From Entonaema liquescens (taxonomy: Eukaryota; Ascomycota; Sordariomycetes; Xylariales; Xylariaceae), in the NCBI GenBank assembly GCA_902805475.1, contig CADCSX010000003.1, positions 1,922,001 to 1,986,000 of the forward strand: DNA of 64,000 nt, given 5' to 3'. The notes beneath the pieces were generated by a model. The model did no database searches. It worked only from the letters and a program-made list of their open reading frames with translations, and was not told the origin of the DNA. Below, piece by piece: positions 10,269 to 22,358 of the stretch; position 1 is the first letter of the stretch, and every line of letters starts with the position of its first letter. A program made the translations under genes and the position numbers.

Positions 10269-12865
10269 ATGGCTTCGACAACACTCTCTTTACCGCAGCA
10301 GAGACAACACACTTTGTCTCGGTCCCCTAGAAAATCTGGAATTGCTACCACTTCTACACCGAACCTCAACAGCGTTTATTCAGCACATTCGAGACTTATT
10401 CCTAGCTCAGGCGCTCTTGCGCGCAAAGCTTCATTTGCCGCACTGACCCCTGGCTCCTTAGCTTCAATTCCTGATGATAGCGAGAGCTACGCCATAGATA
10501 CTGTTCTCACCGATTCAACACACAAAATGCCCCCCTATACGCCAGGAAAAGGCCCCGGCGCCGGCGATGGCTTCGACTTGGGTGACAACGTTGAGGTTCC
10601 TGGAAACATGACTGGAACTGTCCGATTTGTAGGTTCAGTTGCCGGAAGGAAAGGCACCTTTGTTGGTGTTGAGCTACATCCGGATTACGCTTCACGTGGA
10701 AAGAATAACGGTGATGTTGATGGGTGAGTCTTAACGTTCTATTTTATCTACCCGTCTTATCTAGCCGCACTTATATTTGTTCTGTTTCATTTCATTCCCT
10801 CTCGATCTGTTCCTTGCTTACCAAGACGTCTTACAGTGTATCCTATTTTATTACTTCGACTCCTGGCTCTGGCATCTTCGTGCCAATCCATAAACTCTTT
10901 AAGCAACGCGACTCGCCCCCTACTCCTTCAAGTTCTCTACCTCCTACCCCCGGATTAAGGGTCGCCGGTCAGAATGCCACGAATTACACACCCCCAACTC
11001 CGTCGCTACCGAGCTTTAGCAAGTCTCTCGGACCAGCCAGAGCTCCAAGCCCACAAGGCAAACGAAATAGGCCATCCTTACCACGTCCAGAGTCGCCCAT
11101 TCGTAAGTTAACATTAACACCGGCGCCCCGACCGATGACAGCAACACCAGGCCCCAGGGCGCCTTCTCGATATGGAACTCCTAGTGTTCCTAAGCTTGGG
11201 GCGAGTATGCGAGGAATTTCCGGAGATCCAAACAAGACGTTGAAGATGGACAGGAAACCAAGCATTCTCCCTAGGAGCGCGTCTGCTATGGGGCCGATTT
11301 TCAGTTATGACGAAGAAGAAACCACGCCTGTGGGCTTGCATCCTAAGGCCAATGGGAGTATTGGATCGGCGTCATCACTATCATTTAAACGTCCCGCATC
11401 ACGAGCTGCCCACATGAACGAGGAGGAAATTGAACGACTCAGAGCTCAACTCGAAGATCGAGACCGGCAATTAAAGGATCAAGCATCTACTCTGGCTGAA
11501 ATGGAGAGTAGTCTCTCCGAGCTTACGATGCTCATAGACCAGTCGGATACTGGGCGGATGAGAGCCGGTAGTCTGGATGATAAGGACAGTTCGCAACTAC
11601 GAACGATGCTTAGAGAAAAGAACGAAAAGATCGCCACACTTACGGCTGAGTTCGACGCGCATCGAGCAGATTTTCGCAGCACTATCGATACTCTGGAGAT
11701 GGCTAGCACTGAAACTCAGAGGGTTTACGATGCTAGAATCCGCGAGTTAGAACAGGAGCTCCGCGACGCGCAGGAGCGACACGAGGATGTCGATAGCGTG
11801 GCACGGCAGCTTAAGCAACTTGAAGAGCTAGTCCAAGAGCTTGAAGAAGGCTTAGAAGATGCCCGTCGAGGAGAAGCGGAAGCTCGTGGTGAAGTAGAGT
11901 TCTTGAGAGGAGAGGTTGAGAGAACGAGGACAGAATTACGAAGGGAGCGCGAAAAGGCCGCTGCCGCCTTGAATGGGGGCAACAATGGAGAAGATAAACT
12001 ATCCATGTCAAAAGAACTAGAACAGAAAGATGACGAGATTAGAGGTCTCAAGGCTATTATCCATTCGCTCAGCAGAGACTCTATTCCCGGCTCTGATTCT
12101 CCGGAAAAGACACCTACACAGCCGCAGCGCAACAATTCCCTTATCAAGTCCCGCCCGGATTCAATCGATAGCCGATCGACGAGGGAGAAATTAGAGCGGG
12201 AAGTATTCGAACTGCGCAGTCTCATTGACAACAAGGGCCACCGTGAAGAGGAGCTGGAACGTGAGATCGAGTCTCTTAGACGCGCCGGTGCGTCGATGAA
12301 CCGTGTTAGTTCTACCACTATTGGTAGTGCCAATCGATCGTCGTATCGCGATTCCAAGGCGACTGTAGTCCTCTCGCGTGAGACACACTCGCCCGAAGCT
12401 ATTCACAGGCGTGCGAAAACACTCGATACAATGCCCGAGAGTGATGCATATTCATCCGTTACCGAGACTAGCACGCTCTGGTGCGAGATTTGCGAGACTG
12501 GGGGTCACGATATTCTTACATGCACTAATATGTTTGGATCCCAGAACGATCAAGGCAAGACTGCGCCAGATGGCCACATACCTGGCAAGCCGAGTAGGGA
12601 TGGCCGAGACAGCGTTAAGAGCTTGACGGTTCCTACTAGGTCTAATGAAGAAGATACGCCTCGTCCCTTATCCCCGATGAAGCCCAAGGCAGCCATTGCG
12701 CCTCCTCCCCCTCCTCCGGCTGCAGTTAAGATCCTCCCTAACCCGCAAGACTTGGGGCCGTTGGCCGGCAAGGATAGCGGTGTTGTAGATCCAGAAAAGT
12801 GGTGTGCTCTATGTGAGCGGGATGGACACGACAGCATCGACTGCCCTCTAGAAGACGCGTTCTAA
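10269..12865 (+). CDS. CAP-Gly domain, CLIP-170-like microtubule plus-end protein
   Basis: Probable microtubule plus-end tracking protein (CLIP-170/Bik1/Tip1 class). Exons 10269-10723 and 10837-12865; the 113-base intron cuts the CAP-Gly domain, and splicing restores GKNNGDVDG followed by YFxxxPGSGIFVP, the conserved tubulin/EB1-binding signature (GKNDG here is GKNNG). Predicted length is about 827 residues. Order: Ser/Pro-rich N-terminus with basic stretches, CAP-Gly at about 103-180, a long Ser/Pro/Arg-rich microtubule-binding-type linker, a coiled coil at about 343-640 with heptad Leu and many Glu/Arg, then two CCHC-like zinc knuckles at about 699-717 (CEICETGGHDILTC) and 806-820 (CALCERDGHDSIDC). 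The protein ends in EDAF, an acidic-aromatic end. Start: the first in-frame ATG of the domain frame, with good context (ACTATGG). Confidence 0.94.
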
Positions 12866-14510
12866 GGGATAATCTTATGGGACCAAGCAAGAATCAATAA
12901 TAGGAATGCATGCAGCTTCATTCTCGCATCCTTATCTTTCTATCCAGCTGTAGGGTCGGCCGTTTTATTTCTATGGGAAACGCATCGCGATTAACGACTG
13001 CTTCGGACCAATGATACCAAAGATTTCACCCTAGTAATAACTTATAATTTGACCGTAGCCCATGTTCCTCTTCACGTCTATATTGGCATGTATATTCACT
13101 CCGGATTTGGGTTGGGAAAAGCAATGGAGAGGTAGTGTCCTCAGGAAGAATGGCCTGAAAGGGATCAATGAGACTAGATGCGTAGGCTACCTCTGAATAC
13201 TCGACTACTGGTTAAGTAGGATGTATCATAATACAACGTGACTCTGATGTCTAATCAACAGTACCTAATACGCATTGTTACTTTCATCTTTGGGACTTCA
13301 TACTAGTATGTTGGTGATTTTAATTAGATAAGGTGACCTGTAATACTTGCAATTTCCTATTCAATCATCGAGAAGCTATCGATATGTTCTTATGCTGAAA
13401 GGGTTTACGAGATTTCTCCTGTGATCAATTCACAGGATATAACAGCTTCTCGTTTGGTTCCTTGGCTACCACAGTACCTACCACAGTATGCTGTTGACAA
13501 GACTTTTTGTAGGACTGTTGTGTAACATTACAAGTACTTGCCTCTCTCGTACTATTAAGATGCTCTTACCTTATTTTCGTAACTGCCGAATGTCTCTTTT
13601 ATAATACGTACTTACACAGGCAAGCACCTGAATATATTTATATCTATCCTACTACATCTCATAATCTCAGCAGACGTTAAGGTTCCATTTTCGCATGTCA
13701 TTGTCTACTTTTCGACAACCTACATAATTTTACGACTGTTCTATTAATCTACCTACTCAACCCTAAATATACACTCGTCTGACCTATTTAATTTATATTC
13801 CTTCATGTCCAATCTTGCAGAATCCAGTTCGACTCTTCGACTCAACTAACTAAGGTACTCAGGTCAGCTACGTAATAAGGCTGATAGCGGTGACTTTACA
13901 ATGGGGTAAGTGCGGGTCTCCCGTTTAATGATTTGTCCTCGAGACTCGGACCTTGGGGATGCCAAGGTACTTCCCCGCATAGACTCCAAGCAGCTGCCCA
14001 TGTATCAGCTGCTCCTCTGTGCGTCCGCGCCTTGACGGGGCCCCTCCATTAACCTCTAATAAACCTCTAAACCTCCAAACCCCCTGCGTCTCAGGAACCC
14101 CTCGGCATCCACTATTGAGCTTGCATAGTACCTATATATATAGCTGGGTCCAATCCAGCCAGTTTATTTATTCTCGAAGCTGTTAGCTGTTAGCCACAAT
14201 CCTAATCCGTTCCATTCCATTGGTGAATCAACTCCATCTAATTACACTATTTCATTGGCATATTTCATTACTAGCGGAGCTGGAGCTCGTCTTGCTACCT
14301 GTTACCATTCCACCCTTCATTTATACACACGAATGCTTCATCTGGTGGTCTGATTTAGACTGTCCTTTCTATTGCTACAATCTACCCAACATCTTCTCGT
14401 TTGCTTTTAGAGGACTTTCTGTATCCTCTACAGCGGTCTAACATTTGCCTGATTATTTCAGGGATATACCAGCGGGCAATCAAGAGTCAGTCACCGTAAC
14501 GGTAACTGCC
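12866..14510. other. intergenic and 5' leader of AMS1
   Basis: 1.6 kb. The right part is a transcribed leader: CTAAC at 14438-14442 followed by TTTCAG ending at 14461 is a strong branch site plus acceptor, so a 5' intron ends 50 bases before the AMS1 ATG. Candidate donors are GTAAGT at 13906 (just after ATGGG) or a weaker site after the TATA-like element. Nothing coding was recognised left of 13850. Confidence 0.6.
14133..14142 (+). promoter_or_regulatory. TATA-like element upstream of AMS1
   Basis: A TATATATATA stretch about 370 bases upstream of the AMS1 start codon. It would suit a transcription start near 14165-14175 followed by a leader with short upstream frames. It could also lie inside the first intron if the far donor at 13906 is used. 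Confidence 0.35.
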
Positions 14511-17500
14511 ATGGGTGGCGAAACTGCGAAGCCAAAGGTCGTTTCGACCGATTACCCCCTCCGGGCGCCTACTCCGGTTGGCAAACGGATATCTTCTATC
14601 TATAAGGAGCGAATCACTCAGTTCTACTCTAAGGGACAATGGGAGAAGCAAAACCTCCGTGCTATGATGTTTGAGGGCGTCGCATCTGGACCTCCTCATG
14701 TTCAGCTCTGGACATGGCCAGCCCCAGACCTCTCAAGACCAACATTCGAGGAGGCCGTAGCCGGCGAGTACAAACCCACCTCTGTTGGCCAAGCCTTCGG
14801 ACCATCTTGGTCCACCCACTGGTTCAAAGTCGTGCTCCGCGTTCCCGCCGAGCTCCGGGATAAGGAGCACTTGGAATTCCAGTGGGATTCCAACAGCGAA
14901 GGCATGGTTTGGACTGAAGACGGAAAGCCATTGCAGGGTCTAACCGGTGGAGGTGAACGTGTCGAGTGGATCCTCCCAGACTCCTTCAGAGATGGCAAAG
15001 AACACACCATTTACATAGAGATGGCTTGCAATAGTATGTTTGGCAATCCAACTGGCGGCGATACCATTCAACCGCCCGACCCCAACAAGTATTTCCAGCT
15101 CGTCAAGGCCGATATTTGCGCTGTCAATCTAGATGCCCGGCAGCTTTGGATTGACACGTGGATTATTGGCGATGCTGCGAGAGAATTCCCTGAAGATTCG
15201 TGGGAGCAGCATAAAGCCTTGAACGTTGTCACAAGCATCATCGACTCCTATGTTCTCGGTGATAAAGAGTCGATCAAGAAAGGCCGTAAGATCGCACAGG
15301 AATATATTGGGTCTAATGTCGACTCTTCTAAAGTCTATGATAGCGGGCTGACCCCCCAAGTCTTTGGCATTGGCCATTGCCATATCGATACTTGTTGGTT
15401 GTGGCCCTGGGCCGAGACGAAGAGAAAGGTGGCAAGATCCTGGTCGAACCAATGTGGCCTAATGGACCGATACCCAGAACTTAACTTTGCTTGCTCCCAA
15501 GCACAACAATATAAGTGGCTTAAATCCTTATACCCCTATGCCTTCGACCGAGTCAAGCAAAGGTAAAGGAACGTCGATTCCATCCAATTGGTGGTAGCTG
15601 GGTCGAACACGACACCAACCTGCCAAGCGGCGAGTCTCTCGTCCGTCAATTTTTATATGGGCAAAGATTCTTTGAGAGCAATTTCGGAGAGCGCTGTCGA
15701 ACATTCTGGCTTCCGGATACCTTTGGATACTCCAGCCAACTCCCTCAAGTATGTCGGCTAGCCGGTATGGACCGTTTCCTCACGCAGAAACTTAGCTGGA
15801 ACAACATCAATAACTTCCCTCATACGACCTTCAACTGGGTTGCCCTTGACGGGAGCCAGGTAATATGCCACATGCCACCAGCTGAGACCTACACCTCGGA
15901 AGCCGAGTTCGGTGATGTTAAGCGCAGCGTCTCCCAGCACAAGTCTATGGATCAAGATAGCACTTCCCTGTTGGTCTTTGGTAAAGGCGACGGTGGTGGC
16001 GGACCGACCTGGCAGCACATAGAGAAGCTGCGGCGTTGCCGTGGTATTAGCGACCAGGTTGGTCGTTTGCCTAGAGTGCACCTAGGGAACTCTGTGGATG
16101 AATTCTTTGACAAGCTCGAGGAAAAGGCCAACACATTAGTCACTTGGTATGGCGAGCTCTATTTCGAACTTCATCGTGGTACATACACAACCCAAGCGAA
16201 CAACAAGCGCAACAACCGGAAGTCGGAGTTCATGCTACGGGAGCTTGAATTATTAGCTACTATCGCATCTCTAAAGTTCAAATCCTACAAATATCCAAAG
16301 GCAGAGTTCGATGAAATGTGGGAAGCAACCCTTCTCTGCCAATTCCACGACTGCCTTCCAGGCAGTTCTATCGAGATGTGCTATGATGACTCGGATGAGG
16401 TATGTTTACTAAAATATCAGAGGAATGTAATGTGCTAACTTAGACTAGTTGTATACCAGAGTATTTCAACTAGGCGAGGCTATTTATAAAGACATCTACC
16501 AACTCTTCGGTGTCGCACAAGTAGGATCCGTTGATCCTACTGGCAGAAATACTGTCACGCTCAATACTCTCCCCTGGCATAGGAAGGAGATTGTTGAAAT
16601 TTCCGAGTCCGAGGTTGGTGTTTCTTGTGGTTCTGAGAACCTCAACAGCGTCAAACCGTTCAAGACAGGACCGACTAAGGCTGTTACTGTCAAGGAAGTC
16701 AGAGATGGCGTCTTTGTCTTGCAGAATGAGCAACTTACAGTTCAGGTTGAGGATGGTACAATAACCTCACTCTTCGACCGCAAGGCGGAACGCGAAATTG
16801 TCACTAAGGGAGAAAAGGCCAACCAGCTTGTTATCTTTGATGACAAGCCACTCTACTGGCAAGCTTGGGACGTCGAGGTATACCATCTCGATACTCGCAA
16901 AGTAGTACCCTATGGCAAGACTAGAATCCTTGAAGACAAGGAACATCGGGTTAGCGTCTTGACAGAGGCCAAGATCAGCGAAAACAGTTCTATCCAGACA
17001 ATACTAAGCCTATCTGCTGCTCTCGATGACAAGCAATCGTTTGTCGAATGCACTGCTCATGTGGATTGGCACGAGACTATGAAGTTCCTAAAGGTCGAAT
17101 TCCCTGTGGAAGTTAGGAATACTGAAGCTTCTTATGAGACCCAGTATGGTATTGTTAAGCGACCCACTCATTACAATACTACCTGGGACATGGCGAAATT
17201 TGAAGTGTGTTGCCACAAGTTTGCCGATTTGTCGGAGCACGGTTACGGTGTTTCAATCCTTAACGATAGCAAATACGGCTTTGCTACTTGTGGAAGCCTT
17301 ATGCGCCTATCTCTCTTGCGATCTCCGAAGGCACCCGATGCGCACGCAGACATGGGGAAGCATACAATTCGTTGGGCCATCTTACCTCATCAGGGTGAAT
17401 TAGGTGCGACAACCGTCCGCGCCGGATACAACTTCAATCTCCCGATGAAGGTCGTCTCAGCTCCAAAGACATCCGACATCCATGCACTTGCGAGTTACCC

Positions 17501-17801
17501 TGTTAAGTTGACTGGTGATGATTCTCTCATCCTGGACTGTGTGAAGCGTGGAGAGGACGATGAAGACGTATCTCACGACACTGCGCTTCCACGTCGTAAG
17601 GGACAGAGCGTTATCATCCGAGTTTACGACAGTCTAGGCGGCCGTAGCACCGCAACGGTCAAGACGACATGGGCTTTGAAGAAGGTGTTCAAGACAAATA
17701 TCCTGGAAGACGATGGGGAAGAGATTGAGTTGAGCAAGTACGGGACTTTCTCGATTACTCTTAACCCCTTTGAGGTCGCGACGTACAGACTACAGCTGTA
17801 A
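14511..17801 (+). CDS. AMS1: Alpha-mannosidase, GH38, vacuolar Ams1 type (frame broken by one base)
   Basis: Hydrolyses terminal alpha-mannose from free oligosaccharides in vacuole or cytosol; yeast Ams1 reaches the vacuole through the Cvt/autophagy route. Reading: 14511 to about 15561, then the next frame to 16399, a 49-base intron (16400-16448), then 16449-17801; about 1,080 residues, as in yeast. GH38 marks: GHCHIDTCWLWPW at about 285-297 (zinc ligands), FWLPDTFGYSSQLPQ near 400 with the nucleophile Asp, QKLSWNNINNFPHTTF, and CQFHDCLPGSS near 610, followed by the beta-rich C-terminal domains. At 15559-15563 (CAAAGG) one base is missing: the frame meets TAA at once, while the next frame continues as VKERRFHPIGGSWVEHDTN with exactly family spacing. 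I read this as an assembly homopolymer error or a recent mutation. A start 18 codons further upstream is possible through a spliced mini-exon at 13901. Confidence 0.93.
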
Positions 17802-18492
17802 TTGAGCCTTTCAAGTTAAGTAAAATATTGGCTTGTTACTATATGCTGAAGCAGCTAGCGTTGCTAGGTTGAAGTTGCCGCCTCTTCAGGTAGAATTCGC
17901 CTGTAGATATGATACTTCACCCTGAAGTCTTCCTCAGACAGGCGAGATAAAATCTTACCCTGCCTGTTTATTCGGTCACGGAGTTTGAAGTATGATCAAA
18001 AAGGTATAAGACATGCTAGAAGGATAGCGGTCATATCAAATTGATTAACCTAGTTATTTATCATGCTTGAAGTGTTTCTGTGGAGTGATCTAGTTGCCTG
18101 TAGTACCAAATCTCGGGGCCTCCGATGCCCAAACCAATAACACTTTCAGTTTTAGTCTTTAGTCTAGCGGATTTGAGACTATTTCTGAATATAAAGCGAC
18201 AACTCATCTCCTAACTTTGAATTTAACTAGTCAGTCGCATAGTCCATCTACACAGTGTGTATTTTCCCGGGAGGTAGCATAGAAACTGTATCATGCAGCC
18301 AGAAACAGCGGAAAACCCACAGTATACAGAAATCAATCATATCTCATAAATGCGACATCCTAAAATTCAAACTTCACACCAATTGAATAACACACAAAAA
18401 AAAGTACAATTAACCTAAATTCAAATCAAGTATTACAAAAAAGACTTATATGTCTGATTCAACTGCTACCTACAATCTGACCACATGAAATT
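17802..18492. other. intergenic
   Basis: 3' region of AMS1 and promoter of MSH1. It is AT-rich with a short A run near 18398-18405; nothing else was recognised. Confidence 0.6.
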
Positions 18493-21400
18493 ATGAATAG
18501 CCCATCATGCCGGCGGCTGACTTGGGCGCTCGCCCGAGGCCGAATCGGCCGCCGGAACTTATACTCACACTCACTGTCTAGACGACTCAACCTCAGGTCA
18601 CTTGGTAATGTTACGACTAAAATACCCTTCAGCTTAAGTCTTCAGCATGTACGAGGCAAGAAAACAAAAACATCAATGAAGCTTGAGGACCTTCCACAAG
18701 GCCCTATAAAATCAGCTACAGGTGGTGCTCGTCTGGCTCCCCTCCCCGACCTGGATGAGGGGCCAGCATATCCAACGGTGGTCTTGCAGGCCAGCCGTAA
18801 TATGCAGCGGTTTGATGGGTGTGTGATTCTCACGCGTGTCGGCGGCTTTTACGAGTTGTATCTTGGGCAAGCGGAGGAATATGGGCCGCTGTTGAATCTC
18901 AAGGTCGCGCATAAGAAAACGAATGCTGGGCCTGTGCCAATGGTAATTCTATCCGACGGCTCGGTGTTGTTTCTTTCTATCCCCAATAAGTTTTATTATA
19001 AGCCAACTTCTATTATAAATAGTGAGTATATACGCTGATATATCCTAGGCTGGCTTCCCGTTCTTCCAACTGGACCGGTTTCTCAAAACGCTAGTTCAGG
19101 ATCTGAACTGCTATGTCGCCATCGCTGAGGAGTTTCCCAACGACCCGGGCGACAAAATCAAGTCAAATGGGTTGATGCATGACCGGCGGGTTACGCGTGT
19201 CATCACGCCTGGCACATTGATCGATGAGAATTTCATCGATCCCTATGCTAATAATTATATCATGGCAATTCATGTTGACCATAGTAGTCAACAGGCTGAT
19301 AACCCTAAACCTGATAGTGATATTAAGGGGATAGAGTTGGGTCACTTAACACCACCTCAAGTCGGTGATGCTGCTATACCGATAGGATTGGCTTGGATAG
19401 ATATATCTACAGGACAGTTTTACACGCAGTCGACAACAGTTACATCACTGGGATCTATCCTCTCACGTGTGGGCCCGAGAGAGGTGGTTGTAGACCAAGT
19501 CCTCGAGTCGCAAAGGGACCACCAGCTCTTCTCGGTATTAGCGGAAGACAAGCACTTAGTCACGTTCTCACCACACAGCGGGTATCTACCACTGTCAGAA
19601 TGGAGTCCAATGCTGGAATCTGATATCCCGGCACAGACGGCGCAGACATTCGGTCCGGACGAGGTCCACGCCGGGAGTTTACTTTTGCAGTACGTGCGAG
19701 ACCGACTACAGGGCCTAAGCATGAAGTTACAACCGCCGTTGCGCCACGACAATATGTCTGTCATGTCTATCGACAAGAGCACCATGCGGTCGCTCGAGAT
19801 TAAGCAGACAATTCGAGACGGCACTTTCCGCGGAAGCCTGCTTCATGCCGTCCGCAAAACCGTTACCAAGGGCGGTGCCCGGCTACTAAACACTTGGCTT
19901 AGTGCTCCCTCGACATCTCTGGAGACTATACAAGCCCGACAAGACCTCGTTGAGCACTTCATCCAGGACCCAGACCAGCGTGATGAGATGGTCATGCTAC
20001 TAAGACGGAGTCACGATTCGCAAAGGCTAGTCCAGAAATTCGCGCTGGGTCGTGGGGACCCGGATGATCTTATCGCTCTCGCGAATACCATCCGAGCTAC
20101 CCAGGACGTCGTCTCCCTCCTAGAACCCCCCAAGAAGAAGAGGAAGAGGAAGTCATCTGCTTCGAAAGATAAACAAGCTTCGGAAGAGAAAGCGAGTTGC
20201 TTCACGCCTCTCCTTTCGCGTATTGCGCTTGAGGAACCAGTCGACCTCGCCGAGCGCATCAAAACATCGATCGATGAGGAGGGATTGGTGCAACAGCATC
20301 GAGACGAGGATAGCGAGGCAAATCAGCTCGCAGCACTAGCTGAAAACGTGGTTGCTGCAGAGAGCACAGCAGGCGAGGCATCTGCCCAGCCCAAGGGAGC
20401 TGCGAAAAGAAGAAGGCAGCTACTTCGATCAAAGAGTTCTACGCAGAAGACAACGTAAACTTCGTCTGCAAGCCCGAGGCCAGTAAAGGCCTGCGCAAGC
20501 TCCATAACAAACTATCGTCTCTGCAGCAGGAGAAAGCTGAGCTCGCCGAAGAACTGCGCACCCGATATGACGTCCCTAGTCTAACGCTGCGCTGGACGCC
20601 TACCCTCGGGCACGTGTGCCACGTCAAGGGCACCAAGGACATGCGAAAGATCACCGATAGTAAAGATAGTGAAAATGGAGATAGCAACGCCACGGCCGCC
20701 GTGGTTGTCAGCTCGAGCCGAAGCACCCGGGCTTTCCACGTACCGGAATGGACAACACTTGGTCGACGCATCCACCAGACGCGCTTTGAGATAAGCGTCG
20801 AGGAGCAACACCTGCTGGCCGAGCTGCGCGCCCTTGTCGTCTCCAATCTCGTTAAACTGCGGCGCAACGCCTCTGTTCTCGACGAGCTCGATGTCGCTGC
20901 CTGTTTCTCCCGTCTAGCCGCTGAGCACGGCTGGACGCGACCTTTACTCCACGAAATCAATGCCACTTCTACCACCCCTACTAGCGATGAACACATCGTC
21001 CTCGGTGGCCGCCACCCCACCGTCGAGGCCGGGCTACGCGAGCAAGGCCGCTCGTTTACTAAGAACGACTGCTGTCTCGGGGCATACCCAACAGCCCCCT
21101 TCCCTTCCCCTCCCTCTCCCTCTTCCTCTGAAAACACTCCCCAACAAGAACAAGAACAACAACAAACCCGCCACGGCCGCCTCCTCCTAATCACCGGCCC
21201 CAACATGGGCGGCAAGAGCACGTACCTGCGGCAAAACGCACTGATCTCCATCCTCGCGCAGGCGGGCAGTTTCGTGCCGGCGTCCTACGCGCGCCTCGGC
21301 ATCGCCGACGCCGTGTTCTCGCGCGTCGGGTCCGCCGACGACCTATCCGCCGACCAGAGCACCTTTATGGTCGAGATGCTGGAGACGGCGGCGATCCTGC

Positions 21401-21843
21401 GTCTCGCGACGCCGCGCTCCCTCGTCATCATGGACGAGGTGGGGCGGGGCACGACGCCCGAGGACGGGACGGCCGTGGCCTTTGCCGCGCTGCACCACCT
21501 CGCGCGTGTGAACCGCTCCCGCGCCCTCTTCGCCACGCACTTCCACAGCCTGGCCGACCTGGCTGCCGAGCGCGGCATGATGGTTGCGCAGGGAGGGGGC
21601 GTGGATACGTACTGCACGGATGTCGAGGAGGACGGGTCGGGGGGGTTCGTCTACGTGCATAAGCTACGGAAGGGCGTTAACAGGGAGAGCCACGCGTTGA
21701 AGGTGGCGCGCCTGGCTAATCTACCCGAAATTGCTATTGCCGTTGCGAAGGAAGTCCTACAGAAGAGCAGCAGTGGGAGTCTAATAATTGAAGAAAAACG
21801 ACCATCACGAGGGAGGAAGAAGAAGTCAGAGTCAGCCGTATAA
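18493..21843 (+). CDS. MSH1: Mitochondrial MutS homologue MSH1 (frame broken by one base)
   Basis: DNA mismatch-binding ATPase that maintains mitochondrial DNA. Exons 18493-18942 and 19049-21843 (106-base intron), about 1,081 residues when one missing base is allowed. The N-terminus is Arg/Ser-rich without acidic residues, as for a mitochondrial presequence. MutS domain I has the mismatch-reading Phe-x-Glu in GGFYELYLGQ near residue 116; the ATPase has Walker A TGPNMGGKSTYLRQ (about 866), Walker B LVIMDEVGRGT (about 942) and the ATHFHSLADL motif. A Ser/Pro- and Gln-rich insert (nt 21091-21170) precedes Walker A, and GC content rises there compared with the first exon. At 20405-20408 (AAAA) a base is missing: one frame stops at 20456-20458 while the other continues as KKAATSIKEFYAEDN, the expected family sequence. 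Convergent with RPP0. Confidence 0.94.
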
Positions 21844-22358
21844 ACTACGGCGTCTACGTCATGATACCCATACCATACTACAATCAGCCTACGAAGACGA
21901 AACACGGTGCCTAGTAGACCATGTAATAAATATTACGGCTCAGGTAAAAGTACCAAGTCTGCATATTCTGAAAGCGAGTTAGCGCCCAACTCTTTGTACG
22001 GTATGTACGAACAAAACGGTTTTAGGGATAACGTGTCTCATAGGGTGGTGATGTGTGTCATCAAGAAAGATTCAGGGTTAAAAAGCTCTTGATATCTTTA
22101 TTTAATCATAGAACACAGATGAAGATTGGAATTGTAGAAAAATAAAAAATAGCAACTTACCATTTGAAAACAAGAAAGGCTTTGCCCTATCATTGCAATT
22201 GTCATATCACTTATAGACACACTTGACTCTTCTGCAACGTGCCTCAATTGACCGTTATAGACCTATGTACCGTCGACTTTTGCACGTCTAGATCTTGCAA
22301 ACCCAACCGAAGCCCAGTTTGATGCCAATCCGTTAACACCGCAATCATTTCATGATAT
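21844..22358. other. intergenic, convergent 3' ends
   Basis: 515 bases between the 3' ends of MSH1 and RPP0; 3' UTRs and terminators of both. No gene seen. If the last RPP0 intron is retained, the P0 reading frame extends into this region as far as 22244. Confidence 0.6.

Noticed and set aside
11725..12357. 210-residue Ser/Arg-rich frame opposite the CAP-Gly gene
   Set aside because: Shadow of the coiled-coil coding strand; no domain.
20439..21251. 270-residue frame opposite MSH1
   Set aside because: Shadow in GC-rich coding DNA; the plus strand carries the conserved MutS sequence.
22244..22358. C-terminal extension of P0
   Set aside because: It is the read-through of the last intron; splicing gives the expected GFGGLFD end, so the extension is not part of the normal protein.
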